64,000 nucleotides of DNA, taken from assembly GCA_045110675.1 (NCBI GenBank), contig JBGCGJ010000047.1, forward strand, positions 12,903-76,902, given 5' to 3'. Below, one piece after another: positions 23,400-31,010 of the stretch. The translations under genes and the position numbers were made by a program. The DNA is from JBALVT01 sp045110675 (lineage in GTDB: Bacteria > Pseudomonadota > Gammaproteobacteria > Pseudomonadales > Halieaceae). Under the pieces are notes generated by a model, which was given only the letters and a program-made list of their open reading frames with translations, ran no database searches and was not told the DNA's origin. Position 1 is the first letter of the stretch. Every line of letters begins with the position of its first letter.

Positions 23400-24260
23400 A
23401 TGACAACGCAAGTTAGTATGCGTGAGCTTCTGCAGGCGGGCGCTCACTTTGGTCACCAGACCCGTTACTGGAACCCGAAAATGGACCAGTACATCTTCGG
23501 TGCCCGCAACAAGATTCACATTATCAACCTCGAACACACTGTTCCTGCATTGAACGAAGCTTTGAACCACGTTCATGCTCTTACCAGCAACAAGAACAAG
23601 GTTCTGTTCGTCGGCACCAAGCGTGCGGCTGGCAAAATTGTTAAAGAGCAAGCCGAACGCGCTGGCATGCCCTATGTCAGTCATCGCTGGTTGGGTGGCA
23701 TGTTGACCAACTACAAAACCATTCGGGCTTCTATCAAGCGTCTTCGCGACTTCGAAGCTCAGCAAACGGATGGAACTTTTGAAAAACTCACCAAAAAAGA
23801 AGCTTTGATGCGCACCCGAGCGATTGAGAAATTGGAGCGCAGCATTGGTGGAATCAAAGATATGGGCGGCCTTCCGGACGCTTTGTTTGTGGTCGATGTT
23901 GATCACGAGCGTATTGCCATCACCGAAGCGAACAAGTTGGGAATTCCTGTTATCGGTATCGTCGATACCAACAGTAATCCCGATGGTGTGGATTATATTA
24001 TCCCGGGCAATGACGACGCGATTCGTGCCATTAAGCTCTATGTTGCCAGCGTTGCAGACGCCTGTATCGCCGGCAAGGCTGATAGCGGTGAAGCAGTCGC
24101 TGAGAAAAATGAGTTCGTTGAAGAGACTGCTCCGGTCGCTGACGCAGACGCGGCTGTAGCCGCCGCTCCTGAAGCAGCAGCGCCCGAGGCTGCCGCCGTC
24201 GAAGCTGCGGCAGCCGATGCTGCGGCAGCCGAAGCTGCGCCCGAGACGCCAGCGGAATAA
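23400..24260 (+). CDS. rpsB: 30S ribosomal protein S2 with alanine-rich C-terminal tail
   Basis: This 286-residue protein is S2, with the family opening MRELLQAGAHFGHQTRYWNP and the GTKRAAGKIVKEQAERAG and PVIGIVDTNSNPDGVDYIIPGNDDA blocks. The ATG at 23400 gives the standard N-terminus; an upstream frame is open but unsupported. E. coli S2 is 241 residues: the extra length is a tail from about residue 236, made almost only of Ala, Glu, Pro, Val and Asp. The repeats of GCAGCCGAAGCTGCG-type DNA suggest slippage-driven expansion. An intrinsic terminator follows at 24298, before tsf. Confidence 0.98.
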   Translation: MTTQVSMRELLQAGAHFGHQTRYWNPKMDQYIFGARNKIHIINLEHTVPALNEALNHVHALTSNKNKVLFVGTKRAAGKIVKEQAERAGMPYVSHRWLGGMLTNYKTIRASIKRLRDFEAQQTDGTFEKLTKKEALMRTRAIEKLERSIGGIKDMGGLPDALFVVDVDHERIAITEANKLGIPVIGIVDTNSNPDGVDYIIPGNDDAIRAIKLYVASVADACIAGKADSGEAVAEKNEFVEETAPVADADAAVAAAPEAAAPEAAAVEAAAADAAAAEAAPETPAE

Positions 24261-24297
24261 TTGCTGGGAAAAATATGAAACAGAACGTGAAAGATAG

Positions 24298-24333
24298 ATC
24301 CCCGGCGAGCCATATGGCGTCGGGGATTTTTTT
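24298..24333 (+). terminator. Intrinsic terminator or attenuator between rpsB and tsf
   Basis: An ATCCCCG...CGGGGAT hairpin is followed by a run of seven T. It would reduce readthrough from rpsB into tsf, adjusting the S2 to EF-Ts ratio. Confidence 0.85.
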
Positions 24334-24376
24334 ATTTGATTGAGGCCCTGCGGGGTTATTGCAAGGAGAAATACCA

Positions 24377-25234
24377 ATGTCTGCAGCACTGGTGAAAGAA
24401 TTACGCGAGCGTACAGGTCTGGGCTTGCTAGAGTGTAAAAAAGCCCTGAAAGCCGCCGATGGCGATGTTGATAAAGCGATTGAGGAATTGCGCAAGTCCA
24501 GCGGTATGAAAGCTGCTAAGAAAGCGGGCCGAACTGCCGCCGATGGTGTGGTTGCGGTGCGTCTTTCAGACGACGGTAGTTACGGCATCATCCTGGAAGT
24601 TAACAGCGAAACCGATTTCGTGGCACGCGATGAGAATTTTCTAGGTTTCGTAAACAGTGTTGCCGAGGCGGCATACGCAGCTAAGCAGACTGATGTGGCT
24701 GAACTCATGGCCGGCGAACTGGAGAGTGCCAGAGAAGCACTGGTACAGAAGATCGGAGAGAACATTAGCGTACGCAGAGTTGAGTTGTTGAGTGCTGATT
24801 CTGGAGCGGTAGGTGCCTACGTGCATGGAACCAATCGAATCGCGGTGCTCGTTGCCTTGAAAGGCGGCGACCAGGATCTTGCCAAAGATGTGGCGATGCA
24901 CGTTGCGGCGGTGAATCCGCAGGTTGTCTCGGCGGCTGATATGCCTGAAGAGGTGATCGCTAAAGAGAAAGAAATCTACACCGCGCAGGCTCAGGAGTCG
25001 GGCAAGCCCGCCGAGATCATCGAGAAGATGATTGGTGGTCGTGTTAAGAAATTCCTGGCTGAAAACAGCCTGGTAGAGCAGGCCTTTGTTAAGGATCCGG
25101 ATGTGACCGTTGGCAAGTTGGTTTCTGCTGCCGGAGCGGAAGTGGTTTCGTTTGTGCGCTTTGAGGTTGGAGAGGGGATTGAAGTCGAAGAAGTCGATTT
25201 CGCCGCCGAGGTTGCAGCACAACTCAAGAGCTAA
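24377..25234 (+). CDS. tsf: Translation elongation factor Ts
   Basis: This 285-residue factor exchanges GDP for GTP on EF-Tu. N-terminal UBA-like LVKELRERTGLGLLECKKAL and the core ETDFVARDENF, with the intruding Asp-Phe, are conserved. The ATG at 24377 has AAGGAGAA nine bases upstream; six further in-frame codons before it are not part of the protein. It lies between two intrinsic terminators and may be read through from rpsB. Confidence 0.98.
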   Translation: MSAALVKELRERTGLGLLECKKALKAADGDVDKAIEELRKSSGMKAAKKAGRTAADGVVAVRLSDDGSYGIILEVNSETDFVARDENFLGFVNSVAEAAYAAKQTDVAELMAGELESAREALVQKIGENISVRRVELLSADSGAVGAYVHGTNRIAVLVALKGGDQDLAKDVAMHVAAVNPQVVSAADMPEEVIAKEKEIYTAQAQESGKPAEIIEKMIGGRVKKFLAENSLVEQAFVKDPDVTVGKLVSAAGAEVVSFVRFEVGEGIEVEEVDFAAEVAAQLKS

Positions 25235-25252
25235 CAGCGCTTGAATCTCAAT

Positions 25253-25280
25253 AAAACGGGGCTTTTGCCCCGTTTTTTTT
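25253..25280 (+). terminator. Intrinsic terminator after tsf
   Basis: AAAACGGGGC-TTTT-GCCCCGTTTTTTTT forms a perfect GC-rich stem with an eight-T tail, ending the rpsB-tsf transcript before pyrH. Confidence 0.93.
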
Positions 25281-25381
25281 CGCCCTGATTAAGCAGTCAT
25301 ACCAGCGGAAATTATTCTCTGGCCCCCTAGGGTGCAAGCCTTTTGTCCTGTAAGATACGCCCAGCTCAGGAGTTGAATAAT

Positions 25382-26107
25382 ATGCCCAATACAACCGGTG
25401 ATAAAAAATATAAACGAATCTTGCTTAAGCTTAGTGGTGAGGCGCTCTCGGGTAGTGAAACCTTCGGGATTGACCCCAGAATTCTGGACCTCATGGCACT
25501 GGAAATAGGTCAGTTGGTTGGCATTGGTGTGCAGGTTGGGCTCGTAGTCGGAGGGGGTAATTTGTTTCGTGGTTCCGCTTTGCAAGAGGCGGGTCTCGAC
25601 AGGGTAACCGGCGACCATATGGGAATGTTGGCTACGGTAATGAATGCCTTGGCGCTGCGAGATGCCCTGGAGCGCTCAAATATTTCCACCCAGGTCATGT
25701 CATCAATTCCAATGAGTGGGGTCGTGGACCACTATGATCGACGCAAGGCCATTCGCGCATTGGGGAATGGTGACGTTGTTATTTTTTCAGCGGGCACCGG
25801 TAATCCATTTTTCACGACCGATTCGGCGGCCTGTCTGCGAGGAATCGAAGTTGAGGCAGAATTGGTGTTAAAGGCTACCAAAGTCGATGGGGTGTATTCG
25901 GCCGACCCGATGAAAGTACCCGATGCGGTGAAGTTCGATGAGCTCACCTATGACCAGGTGCTGGAAAAAAGGCTCGAGGTTATGGATCTTACCGCGATTC
26001 TCATGTGTCGCGATCACAGTATGCCACTGCGCGTATTCGAGATGGAGCGCCCGGGCGCCCTGTTAAACATCGTACGAGGTGGAGAAGACGGGACCTTGAT
26101 TAGGTGA
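25382..26107 (+). CDS. pyrH: UMP kinase
   Basis: This 241-residue amino-acid-kinase-fold enzyme phosphorylates UMP to UDP. Motifs: KRILLKLSGEAL at the N-terminus, VVGGGNLFRG, GTGNPFFTTDSAACLRG, and ATKVDGVYSADP. The ATG at 25382 follows AGGAG at a suitable distance; the earlier in-frame TTG is not needed. It starts the pyrH-frr-uppS-cdsA-dxr-rseP-bamA run, the standard gammaproteobacterial order. Confidence 0.98.
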   Translation: MPNTTGDKKYKRILLKLSGEALSGSETFGIDPRILDLMALEIGQLVGIGVQVGLVVGGGNLFRGSALQEAGLDRVTGDHMGMLATVMNALALRDALERSNISTQVMSSIPMSGVVDHYDRRKAIRALGNGDVVIFSAGTGNPFFTTDSAACLRGIEVEAELVLKATKVDGVYSADPMKVPDAVKFDELTYDQVLEKRLEVMDLTAILMCRDHSMPLRVFEMERPGALLNIVRGGEDGTLIR

Positions 26108-26201
26108 TAGTCAGGTATTTCTTAAGAGTTAGTTAGGTGGTAGTTAGGGTTTAGTTAGCTGTTACCCCGGCGATAGACCGGTCAACGCGAGGAATGAAAA
26201 C

Positions 26202-26759
26202 GTGCTAGAAGATGTAAAAACAGATGCTATTGAACGAATGGATAAGAGTCTTGAGGCACTGACTCATAACTTCAACAAAATTCGAACGGGCAGGGCTCAT
26301 CCCAGTTTATTGGATGGCATAAAGGTTGAGTATTACGGTTCAATGTCGCCTTTGAACCAGGTGGCGAATATCAATGTTGAAGATGCTCGAACGCTGGCGC
26401 TAACGGTCTGGGATAAGTCTATGGTCCAGGATGTCGAAAGGGCGATTATGAAATCGGATCTTGGCCTTAATCCCTCTACCGCAGGTGAGGTGATGAGAAT
26501 ACCGATGCCCATGCTCACCGAGGAAACACGCAAAGGTTTTACCCGTCAGGCTAAAGCCGAAGCGGAGTCTGCGAGAGTCTCAGTACGAAATGCCCGGCGT
26601 GATGCCATGGGTATGCTCAAAGAATTAGAAAAGGACAAAGAAATTAGCGAAGACGAGGAGCGACGCGGCCAGGATGAGATCCAGAAACTGACGGATTCCT
26701 ACATAGCTAAAATCGAAAAAATGTTGGCGGAGAAAGAAGCTGATCTGCTGGAAATATAA
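26202..26759 (+). CDS. frr: Ribosome recycling factor
   Basis: This 185-residue protein splits post-termination ribosomes together with EF-G. It matches the family throughout: ERMDKSLEAL, KIRTGRAHPSLLDGIKVEYYG, SDLGLNPSTAGEVMRIPMP, and KEISEDEERRGQDEIQKLTD. It starts with GTG after GAGGAAT. The preceding 94-base gap contains short AGTTAG direct repeats. Length is exactly that of E. coli Frr. Confidence 0.98.
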   Translation: MLEDVKTDAIERMDKSLEALTHNFNKIRTGRAHPSLLDGIKVEYYGSMSPLNQVANINVEDARTLALTVWDKSMVQDVERAIMKSDLGLNPSTAGEVMRIPMPMLTEETRKGFTRQAKAEAESARVSVRNARRDAMGMLKELEKDKEISEDEERRGQDEIQKLTDSYIAKIEKMLAEKEADLLEI

Positions 26760-26792
26760 CCCTGTTTCCTCAGCTCGCAGCCAAGCGCTCTC

Positions 26793-27518
26793 ATGACAAG
26801 CAGTGAAATCTCAGGAAATATGATTCCCTATCATGTCGCCATTATTATGGATGGCAACAATCGCTGGGCGAAGCGGCAGGGGCTGCAAGGAACGGCTGGC
26901 CACAGAGCTGGAGTAGAGGCCGTTCGCGAAGTGTTGCGCACATGCCGCGATCATGGTGTTCAGGTACTGACTCTATTTGCCTTTAGTAGTGAAAACTGGG
27001 GTCGACCGCAACCGGAAGTTCGCGCTCTACTCGCTCTGCTTTCACGCTATCTTAGAGCCGAGGTGCGAGGTCTTCACGAAGATGGAATTCGCCTCCGATT
27101 TATTGGCGAGCGCAGCCGATTTAGCGAAAGGCTGCAGCGCTTGATGCGTCAGTCTGAAGAGTTGACTGAACGCAATACAGTTTCCACCGTTGTTATTGCG
27201 GTCGATTATGGTGGGCAGTGGGATATTGCCCAGGCGGTTCAGAAATTGGCGGTGCGAGTTCAGGACGGGGAGCTTGAGCCGAACCAGATAACCCCTGAAT
27301 TGATAGATCAAAACGTCTCAATTAGTGATCTGCCGCATCCTGATCTATGCATCCGCACTGGAGGTGATGCTCGAATTTCCAATTTTATGCTATGGCATTT
27401 TGCCTACAGTGAACTGTACTTTACCAACACTCTGTGGCCGGATTTTGGTGAGCTAGAGTTTGCTCGGGCTCTGGCAGATTACAGCCGGCGCGAACGTCGT
27501 TTTGGCGTGAGGACCTAA
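26793..27518 (+). CDS. uppS: Undecaprenyl diphosphate synthase
   Basis: This 241-residue cis-prenyltransferase makes the C55 lipid carrier for peptidoglycan and other envelope polymers. It shows the IIMDGNNRWAKRQG motif with catalytic Asp, FAFSSENWGRP, and the C-terminal DLCIRTGGDARISNFMLW substrate-binding region. The gene is also called ispU. It is followed after 26 bases by cdsA, in the standard order. Confidence 0.97.
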   Translation: MTSSEISGNMIPYHVAIIMDGNNRWAKRQGLQGTAGHRAGVEAVREVLRTCRDHGVQVLTLFAFSSENWGRPQPEVRALLALLSRYLRAEVRGLHEDGIRLRFIGERSRFSERLQRLMRQSEELTERNTVSTVVIAVDYGGQWDIAQAVQKLAVRVQDGELEPNQITPELIDQNVSISDLPHPDLCIRTGGDARISNFMLWHFAYSELYFTNTLWPDFGELEFARALADYSRRERRFGVRT

Positions 27519-27544
27519 TATGAGCTTCAGCTCGCGGGAACAGC

Positions 27545-28381
27545 ATGCTTAAACAGCGCGTGATTACTGGGGTAATCATGGTAGTGGTGTTTTTGTCTGC
27601 CGTGGTTTTTCTATCTGTCCAAGGTTTAGCGCTACTTTTCGCCCTGGTCGTGGCGTTAGGGGCCTGGGAGTGGTCTCGATTGGCCAGTTGGCAGGCTTCG
27701 CCTGCACGTGTTTTCTACGTCGCCGTTGTACTTGGCTGCATGGCAGCGCTATATCTTTACTGTGATTTGGGCGGTGAACCCGTTCACAAGCAGGTGCAAC
27801 CGTTTCTTGGTCTGGCTTGTCTGTGGTGGTCAATTGCTCTGCTGTGGGTGAAAAGCTATCCAGCCAGCAGCAGCATTTGGGGAAACCGATGGATGCGCAG
27901 TCTCATGGGCCTGCTGATCTTACCGCCTGCTTGGCTGTCAGCTATTTTTTTGCTGAGTTTCCCCCGGGGAGGCGCAATGCTGGTCGCTATGATTCTTATT
28001 GTAGTGGCGGCTGATATCGGTGCTTACTTCTCCGGCAAGCGTTTTGGAAAACATAAATTGGCCGAATCCGTAAGCCCCGCTAAAACCTGGGAGGGCTTCT
28101 GGGGAGGCATGTGCTGTGCATTGGCACTGGCATTGATTGCTTGGTCTTGGTTGCCTTCCTCTTTTGAGCATATTGGCTTGGGCGCAGTCATCACGATTTT
28201 TCTGGCCACAGCCCTGTTTTCGGTCGTGGGAGACCTCGCGGTAAGTATGGTTAAGCGAGAGACAGGGATCAAAGATAGTGGCAGTCTACTTCCTGGTCAT
28301 GGCGGTGTTTTGGATCGCCTCGACAGTATCTGTGGAGCGGCTCCGGTGTTTGCTCTCGGTCTACTGTTGGTCGGCTGGTAA
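27545..28381 (+). CDS. cdsA: Phosphatidate cytidylyltransferase
   Basis: This 278-residue polytopic inner-membrane enzyme makes CDP-diacylglycerol, the branch point of phospholipid synthesis. About seven or eight hydrophobic segments are visible. The signature near the C-terminus is intact: SMVKRETGIKDSGSLLPGHG followed by GVLDRLDS, with the metal-binding Asp residues. The ADIGAYFSGKRFGKHKLAE.SPAKTWEG segment is also typical. It is separated from dxr by five bases. Confidence 0.96.
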   Translation: MLKQRVITGVIMVVVFLSAVVFLSVQGLALLFALVVALGAWEWSRLASWQASPARVFYVAVVLGCMAALYLYCDLGGEPVHKQVQPFLGLACLWWSIALLWVKSYPASSSIWGNRWMRSLMGLLILPPAWLSAIFLLSFPRGGAMLVAMILIVVAADIGAYFSGKRFGKHKLAESVSPAKTWEGFWGGMCCALALALIAWSWLPSSFEHIGLGAVITIFLATALFSVVGDLAVSMVKRETGIKDSGSLLPGHGGVLDRLDSICGAAPVFALGLLLVGW

Positions 28382-28386
28382 AAACG

Positions 28387-29562
28387 ATGCGTCTCGTCAG
28401 TGTCATGGGTTCTACCGGATCAATTGGTGTTAACACTCTTGATGTCATAGCGCAGCACCCTCAACTATTCCAAGTGTTTGGTCTGGCAGCGAACACTTCT
28501 GTGGATGCCATGCTGGCGCAGTGCCTTGTTCACCGTCCGCAATGTGCTGTCATGATGAGTGAGTCTGCTGCTGATGACTTGAAGGCAAAAATACCTCCAG
28601 AATGCCCAACCGAAGTGCTTCATGGCGAGGCCGGGCTGGCGCATATTGCTACAGCCGAAGCCGTCGATGCTGTCATGGCTGCGATTGTGGGTGCCGCCGG
28701 ATTGCGATCTACTCTCGCAGCCGCGCAAGCCGGGAAAGTACTGTTGCTGGCGAACAAAGAGTCACTGGTGATGGGCGGCCATCTGTTGATGCAGGCCGTT
28801 CGTGAATGCGGCGCCAAACTACTGCCCATCGATAGCGAGCACAACGCTATTTTTCAATGTATGCCCGTCAATGGAGATGCTTTACCTTCCCAAAAAGGCG
28901 TGAGCAAAGTGTTGTTAACCGCCTCTGGTGGTCCATTCCGAACCTGGAGCAGCGAACAAATGCAAAAGGCCGGTCCGGATCAGGCCTGTGCTCACCCGAA
29001 CTGGTCTATGGGACGGAAAATATCGGTCGATTCGGCGTCATTGATGAATAAAGGGCTGGAGTTTATCGAGGCCTGCTGGATATTTGATTTGTCGCCTGAG
29101 ATGGTGGAAGTGGTGGTTCATCCTCAGAGTATTATTCACTCGATGGTTCAGTATCTCGACGGCTCCGTGCTCGCTCAGCTGGGAAACCCCGACATGCGTA
29201 CCCCTATAGCCTACGGGCTCGGCTGGCCCGATCGCTTGGCGTCCGGGGTCGCGCCACTGGATCTTGTGGCCACGGGAAGTTTAGACTTTGAGGCTCCAGA
29301 TGAAGGGCGTTTTCCCTGTCTCAGGATTGCCAGAGAAGCTGTAGTGGCCGGCGGCACTGCGATGGCAAGCTGTAACGCAGCCAATGAGGTCGCAGTTTCG
29401 GCCTTTCTGGGTGAAAACATTCGATTTACCGATATACCCCGAGTTGTAGAGAAAACCCTGGAAGTCGTTAGTGTCGCGGAACCACAGTCGCTGTCCGTGG
29501 TCGAACAAGCTGACCATGATGCACGACATGCGGCTCAAGAGATTATTGAGAGATTGAAGTAA
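28387..29562 (+). CDS. dxr: 1-deoxy-D-xylulose 5-phosphate reductoisomerase
   Basis: This 391-residue NADPH-dependent enzyme makes 2-C-methyl-D-erythritol 4-phosphate in the non-mevalonate isoprenoid pathway. Motifs: GSTGSIGVNTLDV for NADPH, LLANKESLVMGG, the metal-site PIDSEHNAIFQC, and SVDSASLMNKGLEFIEA. It sits between cdsA and rseP as in E. coli-like orders, supplying precursors for the uppS product. Confidence 0.97.
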   Translation: MRLVSVMGSTGSIGVNTLDVIAQHPQLFQVFGLAANTSVDAMLAQCLVHRPQCAVMMSESAADDLKAKIPPECPTEVLHGEAGLAHIATAEAVDAVMAAIVGAAGLRSTLAAAQAGKVLLLANKESLVMGGHLLMQAVRECGAKLLPIDSEHNAIFQCMPVNGDALPSQKGVSKVLLTASGGPFRTWSSEQMQKAGPDQACAHPNWSMGRKISVDSASLMNKGLEFIEACWIFDLSPEMVEVVVHPQSIIHSMVQYLDGSVLAQLGNPDMRTPIAYGLGWPDRLASGVAPLDLVATGSLDFEAPDEGRFPCLRIAREAVVAGGTAMASCNAANEVAVSAFLGENIRFTDIPRVVEKTLEVVSVAEPQSLSVVEQADHDARHAAQEIIERLK

Positions 29563-29565
29563 CGT

Positions 29566-30921
29566 ATGGAATTGATTAACACCATCGCCATTACTCTGGC
29601 TACGCTCGCCATTCTGGTCGGTATTCATGAATATGGCCATTTTTGGGTTGCCCGACGTTGCGGCGTCAAAGTGCTTCGGTTTTCCATTGGCTTTGGCAAA
29701 TCGATTGCCACCTGGCGCGATCAGCGCGGCACCGAATATTCGCTGGCTATAATCCCTCTTGGCGGCTACGTGAAAATGCTGGACGAGCGCGAAGGCGAAG
29801 TCAGTGCCGAGGAGCTGGATCAGGCGTTTAATCGAAAGCCTGTATTGCAGCGTATGGCGGTGGTTGCCGCTGGTCCGCTCGCGAATTTCCTGTTGGCTAT
29901 TGCCGCATATTGGTTCCTGTTCATGGGCGGTGAATCCGGTATTGTGCCGCGTATAGGTTCCGTGGAGGTAGGCTCGGTAGCGGATCTTGCCGGCCTTGAG
30001 GCGGGCCAGGAAATCGTCTCTGTGGATGGTGCAGAAACTCCTACCTGGCAGGCTCTCAGCTTCCGTCTCCTGGACCGCATAGGCGACAGCGGGCCAATTC
30101 ATTTTGCCGTCAAATACCCCAATTCAGAGGTAATTTACGAGTCCGAAGCGGTGTTGGATGCATGGTTATCTGATCAGGAAGTGCCGGATTTGTTCGGGGG
30201 TTTGGGGCTTACTATGTACAGGCCCGAGGTGTTGCCTGAGTTTGAAGAGGTGATCAAGGACGCTCCAGCGGATAAGGCGGGCCTTCAGCCCGGCGATCTT
30301 GCTTTACGGGCCGATGGCGTCAGTCTGCCGCTGTGGATGGACTTTGTAGACTATGTGCGCGCGAGGCCGGCGCAAGCTATCAATCTCGAATACCTGCGCG
30401 ATGGCGAGGTGCGAAGCACCACGATTATCCCAGACTCGATTACCGACGACGATGGAAATACCATCGGCCGAATTGGTCTGGGTCCAAAACCGCCCGAGTT
30501 ACCCGAAGATATGAAACGCACTTTTGATCGCGGACCAGTCGAGTCTCTGGTGGCCAGTGTAAAGCGCACGGCTGAACTGTCCGTCTTCACTCTGAACTCG
30601 ATTAAAAAGATGGTTATGGGCCTAATCTCGCCAAAAAACTTGAGCGGCCCCATTACGATTGCTAAAGTGGCGTCCGCGTCAGCCAAGTCGGGTCTGGAAG
30701 CGTATATCAGCTTTCTCGCCCTGCTCAGTGTAAGCCTGGGAGTGTTGAATTTGCTGCCTATTCCAGTTTTGGATGGTGGGCATCTGATGTATTACACGGT
30801 TGAACTTTTAGCCGGTCGCCCGGTACCCGAAAAAGTTCAAATGATGGGCTATCAGGTGGGTTTGTTTTTGGTACTTGGGATTATGGTGCTGGCCCTATAC
30901 AACGACTTTGCGCGTTTGTGA
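29566..30921 (+). CDS. rseP: Site-2 intramembrane zinc protease RseP
   Basis: This 451-residue inner-membrane protease cleaves anti-sigma factor RseA during the sigma-E envelope stress response. It has HEYGH (the HExxH zinc site) in the first membrane segment, two PDZ domains (about residues 115-195 and 215-290), and the third metal ligand in LNLLPIPVLDGGHLMYY. Length matches E. coli RseP (450). It precedes bamA, linking stress sensing to outer-membrane assembly. Confidence 0.97.
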   Translation: MELINTIAITLATLAILVGIHEYGHFWVARRCGVKVLRFSIGFGKSIATWRDQRGTEYSLAIIPLGGYVKMLDEREGEVSAEELDQAFNRKPVLQRMAVVAAGPLANFLLAIAAYWFLFMGGESGIVPRIGSVEVGSVADLAGLEAGQEIVSVDGAETPTWQALSFRLLDRIGDSGPIHFAVKYPNSEVIYESEAVLDAWLSDQEVPDLFGGLGLTMYRPEVLPEFEEVIKDAPADKAGLQPGDLALRADGVSLPLWMDFVDYVRARPAQAINLEYLRDGEVRSTTIIPDSITDDDGNTIGRIGLGPKPPELPEDMKRTFDRGPVESLVASVKRTAELSVFTLNSIKKMVMGLISPKNLSGPITIAKVASASAKSGLEAYISFLALLSVSLGVLNLLPIPVLDGGHLMYYTVELLAGRPVPEKVQMMGYQVGLFLVLGIMVLALYNDFARL

Positions 30922-31010
30922 AACTCGCAGGGTGTGAAGAATAATTAGTAAAAAGAAGCATTACGGTAATTAAAGCAAAACGCAGATATTTCGGCTGCAG
31001 GCACTATCCG

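Noticed and set aside
23397..24389. A 330-residue frame on the minus strand opposite rpsB
   Set aside because: It is entirely antisense to the S2 gene, has no ribosome binding site or domain, and arises from the codon bias of the alanine-rich tail.
29281..30102. A 273-residue minus-strand frame opposite dxr and rseP
   Set aside because: It overlaps two certain genes in antisense and its translation lacks any recognisable motif.
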